Part shown: positions 1 to 10,555 of the stretch, one piece after another
Layout of the letters: every line of letters begins with the position of its first letter
Position numbering within the stretch: the first letter of the stretch is position 1
Assembly (NCBI RefSeq): GCF_003182275.1
Contig: NZ_QGTR01000001.1
Coordinates: 596,130 to 660,129 of the forward strand
DNA from: Hoeflea marina
GTDB taxonomy: Bacteria; Pseudomonadota; Alphaproteobacteria; Rhizobiales; Rhizobiaceae
DNA: 64,000 nucleotides
Direction of reading: 5' to 3'
The notes under the pieces: model-generated
Database searches by the model: none
The model's input: only the letters and a program-made list of their open reading frames with translations
Told to the model about the DNA's origin: nothing
Program-made: the position numbers and the translations under genes

Positions 1-128
1 GCATGTCCGACGCCTATCGTCTGCCGGTGATCGACGGCGTCGCCGCCGCCATCGCGCTCGCCGAAGCCACGGTGACGACAGGCAACGCCCGCCGGCTCAA
101 ATCCGGCCTGGCACTGGTACCGGCATGA
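1..128 (+). CDS. C-terminal fragment of an Asp/Glu/hydantoin racemase-like protein (5' end outside window)
   Basis: Only the last ~42 codons are present, read from position 3 and ending with TGA at 126-128. The residues LPVIDGVAAAIALAEA resemble the C-terminal helix of the aspartate/glutamate/hydantoin racemase family, where a VIDGVAA-type segment packs near the active site. The ATG at position 3 is probably an internal methionine. The stop overlaps the start of the next gene (ATGA), so the two are likely co-transcribed. The family call rests on one short motif and should be held loosely. Confidence 0.5.
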   Translation, partial: MSDAYRLPVIDGVAAAIALAEATVTTGNARRLKSGLALVPA

Positions 129-985
129 CCGACATGCGCATCCGCCCGGCGGCTCTCGCCGAATTCTCGACAGCCATCGACTGGGCCGCCAGCGAGGGCT
201 GGAATCCCGGCCTCGACGACCTTGCCGCCTTTCACGCCACCGATCCCGACGGCTTTCTCATGGGCTTCATCGATGACGAGCCGGTCGCCGCGATCTCGGT
301 CGTGCGCTACTCACCCGATTTCGGCTTTCTCGGCTTCTACATCGTCCGCCCGGACCATCGCGGCACGGGCGCCGGGCTGAGGCTGTGGAACGCCGGCATG
401 GCGCGCCTCGAGGGCTCCACCGTGGGCCTCGATGGTGTCGTCGCCCAGCAGGAGAACTACCGCAAGAGCGGCTTCGTGCTCGACGGCCGCAACATTCGCC
501 ACACCGGCGTGCCCCAATTGGTAGACGCGGCGCCCTCCGGACTGTGTATGCGCTCCGTCGAACCCTTCGACATCCCTGCACTTGCCGATTTTGACCGCAC
601 CCGTTTCGGCGCGGCGCGCGACAGCTTCCTGCGGCGGTGGCTGCTGCCTGATGCCCCGAACTCGCGCCAGGCGCTGATGGTCATCGCCGATAAAGGGCCG
701 ATCGGCTTCGGCGCCATGCGGCGCTGCCGCAAGGGCTACAAGATCGGTCCGCTGTTTGCGCAGGGGCTGGAACCTGCGCGTGCGCTTTTCCAGGGACTCT
801 GCGCACTCGTTCCGGCGGGCAGCGAAGTGACGCTTGATACGCCGGAAGACAATGTGCCGGCGGTGCAGCTGGCCCGCGAGGCAGGCCTCGCCCCGGTGTT
901 CGAAACCGCCCGCATGTACAAGGGCAGGCCGCCTGAAATCGACCGTCCGTCGGTGTTCGGCATCACCAGCTTCGAGCTGGGGTGA
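125..985 (+). CDS. GNAT family N-acetyltransferase, two-domain
   Basis: 286 aa. The N-terminal half (about residues 1-140) is a GNAT fold, with the acetyl-CoA binding motif visible as YIVRPDHRGTGAGLRLWNAG (an R/Q-x-x-G-x-G/A type loop). The C-terminal half (about 145-275) resembles the second acetyltransferase-like domain found in YitH/HolE-type proteins, ending in an LDTPEDNVPAVQLAREAGL segment typical of that fold. It would transfer an acetyl group from acetyl-CoA to an unknown amine. The start overlaps the preceding racemase-like gene by four bases, which suggests translational coupling and perhaps action on a related amino-acid-type substrate. The substrate cannot be told from sequence. 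An 11-base C tract follows six bases after the stop. Confidence 0.85.
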   Translation: MTDMRIRPAALAEFSTAIDWAASEGWNPGLDDLAAFHATDPDGFLMGFIDDEPVAAISVVRYSPDFGFLGFYIVRPDHRGTGAGLRLWNAGMARLEGSTVGLDGVVAQQENYRKSGFVLDGRNIRHTGVPQLVDAAPSGLCMRSVEPFDIPALADFDRTRFGAARDSFLRRWLLPDAPNSRQALMVIADKGPIGFGAMRRCRKGYKIGPLFAQGLEPARALFQGLCALVPAGSEVTLDTPEDNVPAVQLAREAGLAPVFETARMYKGRPPEIDRPSVFGITSFELG

Positions 986-1129
986 ACCCGCCCCCCCCCC
1001 CGGCAACCGGCAAGCTGCCGCAATTGAGCCGCACGGTTCGACATGTTGCCGACAGGAAGTCAGCCTTTTGTACTTTTATCGGATGACATCGTATAAGTGC
1101 GGCAGGCGAACTCGAAATTGGCGGTCAAG

Positions 1130-2398
1130 ATGCAGCAACAATTCCTCAGGCTCACGACACTGGCGATCCTGGCCCTGATGGCCGCTCACCCGGTGCTGGC
1201 CGCGGATACCGCCCCCGCTCCCGCAGCGGCAGCCGACCCCGCGGCGTCCTATGTCACCGTCTCGGAAGCGACCCGCTCGGAGATCGTGTCCAATATCCCG
1301 GTGTCCGGCACGCTGGTGCCGCGCGAGGAGGTGCTGGTCAACGCCCAGATCAGCGGCTACGCCATCGAAGAGATCAATGTCGATATCGGCGAGACGGTGG
1401 CAGAGGGCGACGTGCTGGCGGTGATCAACGATTCCACGCTGGCAGCGCAGCTGGCGCAGGCCAATTCCGAACTGGCGCGCGCCAACGCCGCAGTCAGCCA
1501 GGCCCGCAACCAGATTGCGTCAACCAGTTCGGCGCTGTCGGAAGCCCAGGCGCAGCTTGAGCGCACCGAGCAGCTCAAGGATTCCGGCAACACCACCCAG
1601 GCGCTGCTTGACCAGAGCAAGTCCGCCGCAGCCGCTGCCCGCGCCGCCGCCTCTTCGGCCGAGGACGGGCTGTCGATTGCCCAGGCGCAGGTGGCCCAGG
1701 CCCAGTCGCAACGCGATCTCGCCGACCTCAACCTGTCGCGCACCCGCATCAAGGCGCCGGTCTCCGGCGTGATCTCCGCCCGCAACGCCAAGATCGGCGC
1801 CATCGTCGCCGCCAGCGGCGAGCCGCTGTTCCGGATTGTCCGCGACGGGGAAATCGAGCTGGAGGCCGAAGTCATCGAGACGGCCCTCGGGCTCATAGAC
1901 GTGGGTGACCCGGTGCACGCCGCCGTGGCTGGCCATCAGGCGGACAAGCTCGACGGCAAGGTGCGGCTGATTTCACCCACCGTTGACCAGACCACCCGGC
2001 TCGGTGTGATCCGCGTCTCGCTCGACACCGGCAGCATGCTGCGGGCGGGCACATTTGCCAGCGCCACGGTGGAGGTCGATCGCCATGACGGCATCACCGT
2101 CCCCTCGAGCGCTGTCGTGACCGCCAGCGACGGACAGACCGTGCAGGTGGTCAAGGACGGAACGGTGGAGCGCCGCGACGTCCGGGCCGGCATTCTGACC
2201 GAGGATGGCCGCCGCGAAATCGTCAGCGGCCTTGAAGCCGGTGAAACCGTCATCACCCGTGCCGGCGCCTTCTTTCGCAACGGCGACAAGGTGCAGATCG
2301 TGGCGTCGTCCTCCGATACCGCCCCCGCTTCCGTGCCATCCGCGCCGAAAGAGGAAGCCGCGCCGCTGGGCACGCCGGCCGAGGGCGCCGCGCAATGA
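1130..2398 (+). CDS. RND efflux system periplasmic adaptor (HlyD/AcrA-type membrane fusion protein)
   Basis: 422 aa from the ATG at 1130. A GTG at 1097 would add 11 residues, but neither start has a strong ribosome site; the ATG gives a tidy signal peptide (MQQQFLRL, a hydrophobic core, then PVLA-AD). After a disordered Ala/Pro stretch comes the barrel-sandwich/lipoyl half motif (VSGTLVPREEVLV), a long coiled-coil hairpin rich in Ala/Gln/Ser, the second lipoyl half (RTRIKAPVSGVISARNAKIG) and beta-barrel/membrane-proximal domains. It would sit in the periplasm and couple the pump to an outer-membrane channel. Its stop overlaps the start of the RND pump gene, so the pair is translationally coupled. 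No outer-membrane factor gene is nearby. Confidence 0.9.
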   Translation: MQQQFLRLTTLAILALMAAHPVLAADTAPAPAAAADPAASYVTVSEATRSEIVSNIPVSGTLVPREEVLVNAQISGYAIEEINVDIGETVAEGDVLAVINDSTLAAQLAQANSELARANAAVSQARNQIASTSSALSEAQAQLERTEQLKDSGNTTQALLDQSKSAAAAARAAASSAEDGLSIAQAQVAQAQSQRDLADLNLSRTRIKAPVSGVISARNAKIGAIVAASGEPLFRIVRDGEIELEAEVIETALGLIDVGDPVHAAVAGHQADKLDGKVRLISPTVDQTTRLGVIRVSLDTGSMLRAGTFASATVEVDRHDGITVPSSAVVTASDGQTVQVVKDGTVERRDVRAGILTEDGRREIVSGLEAGETVITRAGAFFRNGDKVQIVASSSDTAPASVPSAPKEEAAPLGTPAEGAAQ

Positions 2399-5300
2399 AT
2401 ATGTCCACCTGGGCCATCCGCAACCCGGTGCCGCCGCTGGCCATGTTCCTGGTTCTCTGCGTCATCGGCATGGTCAGCTTCTTCCAGCTGCCGATCACCC
2501 GTTTTCCCAATATCGACCTGCCGATCATCACCGTCTCGGTCGCCCAGCCGGGCGCCGCCCCGCTTGAGCTCACCAACCAGGTGACCAAGCCGATCGAGGA
2601 TGCAATCTCGTCGATCACCGGCATCCGCCACGTGACCTCGGTGGCAAACGATTCACTCGTCACCGTGACCATCGAATTCGAGCTTGAAACCGATTCCGAC
2701 CGGGCACTCAACGACGTCAAGGATGCGATGGCAGGCATCCGCAACGACCTGCCCGAGACCATTTCCGAGCCGATCATCAAGCGGCTCGACGTCACCGGCC
2801 AGCCGATCATGACCTATGCGGTCTCGGACCCGACGCGGACGATCGAGGACCTGTCCTACTTCGTCGATGACGTGGTCACCCGCCAGTTGCAGGGTGTCGA
2901 GGGCGTCGGCAAGGTCTCTCGGCTTGGCGGCGCCGACCGCGAGATCAAGGTCGAACTCGAGCCCGACAGGCTCTTGGCGCTCGGCATCACCGCGGCCGAT
3001 GTGAACCAGCAGCTGAGATCGAAGAACATCGATCTCGGCGGCGGCCGCGGCGATCTCGCCGGCCAGGAATTCTCGATCCGCACGCTCGGCAGCGCCGACA
3101 CCTTGCGTGCGCTCGCAGCCACGCCGATTGCGCTGTCCACGGGGCGAACCGTCCGGCTTGATGATCTCGGCGCCGTCATCGATGGTCCCGCCGAAGTCCG
3201 CTCGTTCGCCATGTTCGACGGCCAGCCGGTTGTTGCCTTCGGCATCCTGCGCGCCACCGGCAAGAGCGACATCACCGCCGGCGAGAACACCAAGGCACGG
3301 CTCGAGACACTGAAGCAGGAATATCCCAGTGTCCGGTTCTCGCTCATCGACGACACCACCGTCTACACCGAAGGCAATTATGCGAGCGCCATGGACACGC
3401 TCTATGAAGGCGCCATTCTCGCCGTGATCGTCGTCTTTCTCTTTTTGCGCAACTGGCGCGCGACGCTGATCACCGCCGTGGCGCTGCCGCTGTCGATCAT
3501 CCCGACCTTCTTCGTCATGAACTGGCTCGGCTTCTCGCTCAACACCGTGAGCCTGCTCGGCATCACCCTGGTGACCGGCATCCTGGTCGATGACGCCATC
3601 GTCGAGATCGAGAACATCGTCCGCCACATCCATATGGGCAAGCCCGCCTTCGAGGCCTCCGAGGAGGCGGCCGGCGAAATCGGGCTCACCGTCATCGCGA
3701 TCTCGTTCACGATCGTCGCCGTGTTCGCGCCGGTGAGCTTCATGGGCGGCATTGCCGGGCAATATTTCAAGCAGTTCGGCATCACGGTTGCCGTCGCGGT
3801 GCTGTTTTCGCTGCTGGTGGCCCGCCTCATCACCCCGATGATGGCCGCCTACTTCCTCAAGGACGCCCCCGGATCCGAGGCAGGCGAAGATGGCCGGATC
3901 CTCGGCACCTATATGCGGGTGCTGAACTGGACGCTGCACAACAGGGTCATCACGCTGCTGCTCGGCCTCGGCATCTTTGTCGGTTCGATCTTCTCGGCGA
4001 CGCTGCTGCCGACCGAATTCATCCCGGTGACCGACGAGGGCCGCGCGGTGCTGTCGGTGGAACTGCCGCCCGGCTCGACCATCGAGGACACGCGCGACGT
4101 CACCCGGATGCTGTCGCAGAAGGTGATGACCCTGCCCGAGGTGACCAATGTCTTCGTCGACGGCGGCTCGTCCGACATCACCAAGGCCAACATCACGGTC
4201 AATTTCGGCACCCGCGACACTCGCGAGAAATCCGCGCAGGATCTGGAAAAGGAAATCCAGGCTCTGCTCGCAGGCACTCCCGACATCCGGCTCAACGTGG
4301 TCAACGAGAACGGGCAGCGCGATTTGTCCATCGTCGTGCTCGGCGACACCATAGAAGCGGTGACCGAGGCCTCGACCGAGCTCGCGGACCAGATGGCGGG
4401 CCTTCCGAGTCTCAAGAAGGTTTCCACCACCGCGTCGCTGTCGCGGCCGGAAATCCGCATCACCCCCAAGCCGGTGCTCGCGGCCCAGCTCGGCATTACC
4501 GCCACGGCGCTGGCGTCGACCATCCGCATTGCCACCATCGGCGACACCGACGCCAATCTTGCCAAGTTCAACACCGGCGAGCGGCAGATCCCCATCACCG
4601 TGCGGATGAAGGAGGATGTGCGCAAGGACCTCTTCAAGATGTCCGGGCAGCGCATTCCCAGCACCGGCGGCAAGCAGATCCCGCTCGGCGTTGTCGCCGA
4701 TCTGAGCTTCTCGGCCGGCCCGAGCTCCATCAACCGCTATGACCGCCGCTACAAGAGCAATGTCGAGGCCGATATCAGGGACGGCTACGTGCTCGGCGAG
4801 GCCGTCACTGCGGTCAACGAGCTGCCGCTCGCCAAGGCGATGCCGGAGGGCACCGAGATCCAGTCTTCGGGCGACGCCGAGATCATGGGCGAGGTGTTTT
4901 CGAGCTTCGGCCTGGCCATGGGCGCGGGCATCCTCCTGGTCTATGTGGTTCTGGTGCTTTTGTTTTCGAGCTTCATCACTCCCATCACCATCCTGCTGTC
5001 GCTGCCGCTGGCCGTCGGCGGCGCCATCTTCGCGCTGTATCTGACCAACAAGGCGATCAGCCTGCCGGTGGTCATCGGCTTCCTGATGCTGATGGGGATC
5101 GTCACCAAGAACGCCATCATGCTGGTGGAATTCGCCATCGAGGCGATGAGCCAGGGGAGCTCCAAGAACGAGGCGATGCTCGACGCCGGCCACAAGCGCG
5201 CCCGGCCGATCATCATGACCACCATCGCCATGATCGCCGGCATGGTGCCGAGCGCACTGGCCTTCGGCACGGGCGGCGAGTTCCGTTCGCCCATGGCGAT

Positions 5301-5448
5301 CGCGGTGATCGGCGGGCTGCTGGTCTCGACCATGCTGTCGCTGCTGTTCGTGCCGTCGCTGTTCAGCGTGATCACCGCGGCCAAGGACGGCGCGCGCAGG
5401 CTGCTGGTCACCCGGCTCGGCGCCAACCAGCCGGTTGAAAAGACCTGA
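2395..5448 (+). CDS. RND efflux transporter, inner-membrane permease (HAE1/AcrB-like)
   Basis: 1017 aa, the usual length for the family. It starts with the typical short cytoplasmic helix (STWAIRNPVPPLAMFLVL, TM1), then porter subdomains, TM2-6, a second porter half and TM8-12. The proton-relay region of TM4 is visible as GITLVTGILVDDAIVEIENI, with the adjacent aspartates characteristic of RND pumps, and the TM10-11 repeat as LMLMGIVTKNAIMLVEFA. It is a proton-driven exporter, probably of drugs, detergents or lipids; substrate unknown. It overlaps the adaptor gene by four bases. The nearest downstream gene (yqaA-like) follows after 78 bases in the same direction and may be co-transcribed. Confidence 0.95.
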   Translation: MNMSTWAIRNPVPPLAMFLVLCVIGMVSFFQLPITRFPNIDLPIITVSVAQPGAAPLELTNQVTKPIEDAISSITGIRHVTSVANDSLVTVTIEFELETDSDRALNDVKDAMAGIRNDLPETISEPIIKRLDVTGQPIMTYAVSDPTRTIEDLSYFVDDVVTRQLQGVEGVGKVSRLGGADREIKVELEPDRLLALGITAADVNQQLRSKNIDLGGGRGDLAGQEFSIRTLGSADTLRALAATPIALSTGRTVRLDDLGAVIDGPAEVRSFAMFDGQPVVAFGILRATGKSDITAGENTKARLETLKQEYPSVRFSLIDDTTVYTEGNYASAMDTLYEGAILAVIVVFLFLRNWRATLITAVALPLSIIPTFFVMNWLGFSLNTVSLLGITLVTGILVDDAIVEIENIVRHIHMGKPAFEASEEAAGEIGLTVIAISFTIVAVFAPVSFMGGIAGQYFKQFGITVAVAVLFSLLVARLITPMMAAYFLKDAPGSEAGEDGRILGTYMRVLNWTLHNRVITLLLGLGIFVGSIFSATLLPTEFIPVTDEGRAVLSVELPPGSTIEDTRDVTRMLSQKVMTLPEVTNVFVDGGSSDITKANITVNFGTRDTREKSAQDLEKEIQALLAGTPDIRLNVVNENGQRDLSIVVLGDTIEAVTEASTELADQMAGLPSLKKVSTTASLSRPEIRITPKPVLAAQLGITATALASTIRIATIGDTDANLAKFNTGERQIPITVRMKEDVRKDLFKMSGQRIPSTGGKQIPLGVVADLSFSAGPSSINRYDRRYKSNVEADIRDGYVLGEAVTAVNELPLAKAMPEGTEIQSSGDAEIMGEVFSSFGLAMGAGILLVYVVLVLLFSSFITPITILLSLPLAVGGAIFALYLTNKAISLPVVIGFLMLMGIVTKNAIMLVEFAIEAMSQGSSKNEAMLDAGHKRARPIIMTTIAMIAGMVPSALAFGTGGEFRSPMAIAVIGGLLVSTMLSLLFVPSLFSVITAAKDGARRLLVTRLGANQPVEKT

Positions 5449-5526
5449 GGGCGGCCGGGCTCTGACCGGTCCGGCCGTCATGCGCCCTGCAGCGCCCCTC
5501 GCCGGCCAACGGCAAGGTTCCGCCCG

Positions 5527-5964
5527 ATGAGCGATCTCGCCGCCTATGGCAGCCTGTTTTTGGCGGCGCTGATTGCGGCAACCCTGCTTCCGGCGCAATC
5601 GGAGGCGCTGCTGACCGCGCTGCTGCTCGGCGGCGCGCAGCCGGCGGTGCTGCTGGTGGCGGTCGCCAGTCTCGGCAATGTGCTGGGGTCGGTGATCAAC
5701 TGGCTGATCGGGCGCGGCCTCGAACGGTTCGCCAAAAAGCGATGGTTTCCGGCCTCGGCTTCGCAGCTGGCGCGCGCCCGCCGGTTCTATTCCCGCTATG
5801 GGCACTGGTCGCTGCTGTTTGCCTGGCTGCCGGTCATCGGCGATCCGCTCACCCTGGCGGCGGGCATCCTCCGCGAACCCCTGTGGCGGTTCCTGATCCT
5901 GGTCAGCATCGGCAAGGTTGCCCGCTACAGCCTGCTGGCCGCCGCGGTTCTGGCCTGGATCTAA
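5527..5964 (+). CDS. YqaA family membrane protein (DedA/SNARE-associated superfamily)
   Basis: 145 aa, small and very hydrophobic with about four membrane-spanning segments. It keeps the pattern of YqaA proteins: a glycine-rich re-entrant region (GNVLGSVINWLIGRG), a short loop with FYSRYGHWSLLFAWLPVIGDPLTLAAGI, and a C-terminal helix. DedA-superfamily members are thought to move lipids such as undecaprenyl phosphate, but YqaA proteins themselves have no settled role. It lies 78 bases after the RND pump on the same strand. The stop is immediately followed by a two-hairpin repeat. Confidence 0.8.
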   Translation: MSDLAAYGSLFLAALIAATLLPAQSEALLTALLLGGAQPAVLLVAVASLGNVLGSVINWLIGRGLERFAKKRWFPASASQLARARRFYSRYGHWSLLFAWLPVIGDPLTLAAGILREPLWRFLILVSIGKVARYSLLAAAVLAWI

Positions 5965-6061
5965 TGCATGTCGCCCGAAAGTGTGCAGCGGTTTCGGGAC
6001 CACGACATGCAAAATCAAAGGGCTAATGCACATCGCGCGAATCTGAATTCACGCGATGTGC
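5965..6061. repeat. Two-hairpin palindromic intergenic repeat (rhizobial type)
   Basis: A nested palindrome fills the gap after the YqaA gene. The outer arms TGCATGTCG (5965-5973) and CGACATGCA (6003-6011) are perfectly complementary, and inside them CCCGAAA pairs with TTTCGGG. A second hairpin follows: GCACATCGCG (6028-6037) with CGCGATGTGC (6052-6061). From memory, near-identical text recurs between genes in Rhizobium and Agrobacterium genomes. It may act as the 3' end structure for the upstream operon. Only one copy is present in this window. Confidence 0.7.
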
Positions 6062-6116
6062 ATAGCGCATCGGGGGTCGAGGTGGATCCGCCCCAAGGCG
6101 CGCCTCGCGCCGGTTC

Positions 6117-7325
6117 CTACTCCGCCAGCTTCCGGTCGCGCACCGGACTGCCGTCCCTGAGCGTGTCATTGGGATAGAGCACCACCTCATCGCCCTGCTC
6201 CAGGCCGGCAATCACCTGGGCGCTTGCCGCGCCCATCTGTCCGATGTCGATCCGCGCGGTTCTGGCAACGCCGTCCCTGACGCGAAACACCGCCCAGGCG
6301 CCGCCATCGCGAAACAGCGCGCCGACCGGGATCTGCAGCGCATCGTCGGAGGACCAGACCACAAGCCTGGCAAAGACCCGGTAGCCATGGCCGAGGCCGG
6401 GCGGCACGGCGGCGGGATCGAGCAGCACATTGACCCGCTGCTCCTCGATTCCCAGCGCCGACACCCTGGTGAAAGCCGCGGGGTTTATGCGCCGCACGGT
6501 CGCCTCCAGATCGCCCGCGCCGCCCCAGTCCGAGATCTCGACCCGGGCGCCGGGCCTGATGTTGACGGCGTCGCTCGACAGCACATCGACGGTGATCTCC
6601 AGCTCCGACGGGTCGCCGACATCGGCGATGAGGGTGCCGACCGATACCGCCTGTTCGCTGCGCGCATGCACCGCCAGGACCACGCCGCTGATGGGCGAAC
6701 GGATGTTGACGCAGCAGTCGGTGCCGGAGGCGGGCGCACCGTCTGAAGGCGGCTGTGTCAGTTGTGCCTCGGCGCTGGCCAGCTCCGCCTGGCGGATGCC
6801 CACGCCGGCGCGGGCGCTGTCGACCAGCGCCTCCTGGCCCTGCCACTCGCTCATCCCGCGCTCCAGCTGGCTGTCCGATACGACGCTGTCCCTGGCCAGT
6901 TGCTCCATCCGCCGGTAGTTCGACCGCGCCAGGTCGCGCGCGTTCTCGGCGCGCTGCAGCTCGAATTGCGCCGAGGCCACCGCCGAGCGAGCCGCGGCGA
7001 TGCTCGCCTCAAGCTGGGCCCGGGTCCGGGTGTCGAGGAACGGCGATTCCAGCGGGTGAATGCGTGCGATCACCGTCCGCGGGGTGACCGGATCGCCCTC
7101 CTCCAGCGTCACCCGGTCGAGATGGCCGGCAATCGGCGAGGATACGGAATAGACATGGCGCACCCGCGCGGTCCCCTCCTCGTCGATCGTCACCTGCATC
7201 GGTCCGCGCGCGGCCGCCACCAGGTCGACCAGGACCGGCGCGGTGCGGAACGCGGCGTAGAAGCCGTAGCCGATCGCCGCCAGCAGCAGCACCGCCGCAA
7301 TAAATTTCATCCGGCTTCGGATCAT
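6117..7325 (-). CDS. HlyD/MacA-like periplasmic adaptor of an ABC exporter
   Basis: 402 aa from ATG at 7325, chosen because it lies 4 bases after the permease stop; upstream in-frame codons would run into the permease gene. The N-terminus is a membrane anchor (MKFIAAVLLLAAIGYGFYAAF), followed by the first lipoyl half (VYSVSSPIAGHLDRVTLEEGDPV), an alpha-hairpin, the second half (NIRSPISGVVLAVHARSEQAV) and beta-barrel domains. With the FtsX-type permease and ATPase just upstream it forms a three-gene operon resembling MacAB or related exporters. It would link the inner-membrane pump to an outer-membrane channel encoded elsewhere. Confidence 0.88.
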   Translation of the reverse strand: MIRSRMKFIAAVLLLAAIGYGFYAAFRTAPVLVDLVAAARGPMQVTIDEEGTARVRHVYSVSSPIAGHLDRVTLEEGDPVTPRTVIARIHPLESPFLDTRTRAQLEASIAAARSAVASAQFELQRAENARDLARSNYRRMEQLARDSVVSDSQLERGMSEWQGQEALVDSARAGVGIRQAELASAEAQLTQPPSDGAPASGTDCCVNIRSPISGVVLAVHARSEQAVSVGTLIADVGDPSELEITVDVLSSDAVNIRPGARVEISDWGGAGDLEATVRRINPAAFTRVSALGIEEQRVNVLLDPAAVPPGLGHGYRVFARLVVWSSDDALQIPVGALFRDGGAWAVFRVRDGVARTARIDIGQMGAASAQVIAGLEQGDEVVLYPNDTLRDGSPVRDRKLAE

Positions 7326-7329
7326 CGGT

Positions 7330-9695
7330 CTAGTCCCTCGTCTTGAGAACACGAATGAGGTCGAGCGTGTCGACGCGCCGCCTGACGAGCAGCGCCGAAA
7401 CGACCGCGGACCCGATCACCACCAGGCTCGCCGTGGCGTAGGTGGCCTGGCTGATGACCAGCGGAATGCGGAAGAGATCGCTCTCGAATCCGCGGATCAT
7501 CAGCACCGCAAACCCGTATCCGGCGAGCCAGCCGAGCGGCTGGGCGATGATGACGATCAGCGCCAGTTCCACCAGCAGCACGCTGGAGACCTCCGCGCGG
7601 GTGAAGCCGAAGACCCGGAGGCTGGCCAGCTCCCGCGCCCGCTCGGACAGCTGGATGCGGGCCGAATTGTAGATCACCCCGAAGGTGATGATGATCGCAA
7701 GCGTCACATAGATGGTGATGCTGTAGGAGATGTTCTGCCGGACGGTCTCGCGAAACCGGTCGCGCGAGACGGTCTGCAGCGCCAGCGAGGCGATCGCCGG
7801 CACCTGCTTGATGTGCGCATAGAGCTCGTCGAGCCGGTCCTCGTCGACCAGGATGCGGGCTCCGGACACCCGGCGTCCCTCCATCAGCAGCCGGTTGAGC
7901 GCCGTCAGTTCCATGTAGGCCGCGAGCCCCACATAGCTTTCGGCAATGCCGGTCACCGGCACGGAAACCTTTCGGTCGGCAAATTCCATCAGTTCGATCT
8001 CGACAGGGTCGCCGATCTGGAGATCCAGGAGGGCAGCGACCCGCTCCGACAGCACCAGGCCGGAGCTTGGCGGCTGCATGGGAAGCAGGTCCCTGTCGAG
8101 GACGCGCGACAGCTCGGACTGCTGCGTCAGGCCGTGGATCACCATGCGCCGCTCGTGTCGGCCGTTCTTCAGCTTGACCGCGGTCGAGCGATAGGGTTCG
8201 ACCCGGATCACCCCGGGCAGGTCGCCGACACGGGTGACGGCCTCCGGCCCGGATGCGCTGGCGAAGGTCAGCGTCGCGTCCTGGCGGTCGGCGCGAAAGA
8301 AGATCGTGTCGATCATCGCGTCGATGGAATCGAACGAGAACAGCGCCGTGACCAGCAGCGCGACCGACAGCGCGGTACCGATGATGGTCATTGTCGACCG
8401 CAGCGGCCAGCGCAGGAAATGCCGGAAGACCATCACGGTGAGTTGCGAAAACAGCGGATTGGTCGGGACGGCGGCGCCGGCAAGGCTGCGGTACTGCGTC
8501 GGGCTCGGCGGCCGCATGGCGACGGCCGGCGGCAGCATCACCGTGGCCCAGATCGCGCTCGAGGCGCCGGCAAGCGCGGCCGCCACGGTCACCGTGGCGG
8601 CGATGGCGTAGAGATCGATGCCATGGGTGAAGATCAGGAACGGGAACGCGAAGAACTCGCCGTAGAGCCGCGTCAGGCCGCGACCGAGCCAGCTTCCCGC
8701 GACACATCCGATCGCGAGGCCGACGGCGGAAATGACGATCACCAGCTTGGCGTAGTGCCAGCCGACGGCAAGGTCCGTGTAGCCCACCGCCTTCAGCAGG
8801 CCGATCTGTTCGCGTTCGAGCGCGATCAGGCGGGACAGGATCATGTTGACGAGGAAGGCGGACACGAACAGGAAGATCGGCGGAATGATCGTCGCCATGG
8901 CGAACAGCTGCGTCAGTTCGGAATCCAGGAATGCATGCGACATCTGGTCCTTGCGCCCGTAGGCGCCGGTGCCGCCATAGGGCGCAAGAAGGCCGTCGAG
9001 CCCTTCGATCACCGCCCTGGTGTCGGCATTGCGCATCGTCGTCAGCGCCGCATCGTTGAAGGCCCCCTCCATCCCGAAGGCCGAGGACAGCACGGTTTCC
9101 GACATGTACAGGATGCCGTAGCGCCGCGGATCCGGCACCATGTCGCCCGGGCCGATGGCATAGATGAATTCCGGCGACAGCACGATGCCGGTGATCGAAA
9201 GCCGCCGCGCCTTGCCGTTCATCACCACGTCGAACCGGTCGCCGGGGCGAAATCCGTGCGCGGCCGCGAACGCCTCCACCACCGCGACCTCGCCCGGCAC
9301 CCGGCTCCCTGGAAGCCGCCCTGCCCGGAGGTAGAGACGGTTGACGGCGCTCTCGCCCGTGTCGGGAATCGACACCACCACGCCGCTGGCCGGCTCGGTC
9401 ATGCCGGTGATGGTGATGATGACCGGCTTGACGATGCGGAGTTCGGCAGCCGATACGCCGGGCAGGCTTTGAATGCGCGGTTCCAGATGCCGCGGCGCCC
9501 GCACGGCTTCGGCGAAGACCGAAGCGAAGCGATAGCGGTCGTAGAAGGCGCTCTGGCTCGCCTCCAGCGAGCGGCTGGCGCCCATGGCGAGGATCAGGGT
9601 CATGACGCCGCACGCCATCACCAGCGCGACCGCCAGCGCCTGGGCCCAGAGCCGTCCGAGATCGCGCAGCAGTTTCCGGTCGAGCATCCGCATGG

Positions 9696-9702
<7 letters not shown>
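7330..9702 (-). CDS. ABC transporter permease, FtsX/MacB-type, two FtsX domains
   Basis: 790 aa. The N-terminal membrane helix ([24 protein letters not shown]) is followed by a large periplasmic domain, a first FtsX bundle (about 265-385), a second periplasmic domain and a second FtsX bundle at the C-terminus ([21 protein letters not shown]...). This is the duplicated-permease layout seen in lipoprotein- or lipid-handling ABC systems and in DevC/YknZ-like exporters. The GTG at 9702 follows GGAGG by four bases; an ATG at 9693 is the alternative. The start overlaps the end of the ATPase gene by 7 bases, so the operon is tightly coupled. Confidence 0.9.
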
Positions 9703-10421
<719 letters not shown>

Positions 10422-10499
10422 GGCGCGGACGCTACCACCTGGCCGGGCAATCGCATTGATCTTCATCAAGGCCGGATCCGTCCAGGCGGGCGGCGGTCG

Positions 10500-10528
10500 A
10501 AAAAAATCCCGGGCGCGGACGCCCGGGA
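10500..10528 (-). terminator. Rho-independent terminator of the MFS transporter gene
   Basis: A perfect 8-bp stem, CCCGGGCG (10508-10515) with CGCCCGGG (10520-10527) around a CGGA loop, is flanked on the left by seven A residues. Read on the minus strand this is a strong GC hairpin followed by a T run, 28 bases after the MFS stop codon. It would insulate the MFS gene from the ABC exporter operon downstream. Confidence 0.88.
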
Positions 10529-10555
10529 CATCGGCTTGGCACAGGTGCAGGCAGG

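Noticed and set aside
2653-6033. Very long open frame (about 1126 codons) antisense to the RND pump
   Set aside because: High GC with few AT-rich codons keeps the opposite strand open. The product is full of His, Arg, Gln, Asp and Gly with no domain, while the sense strand encodes a full RND pump.
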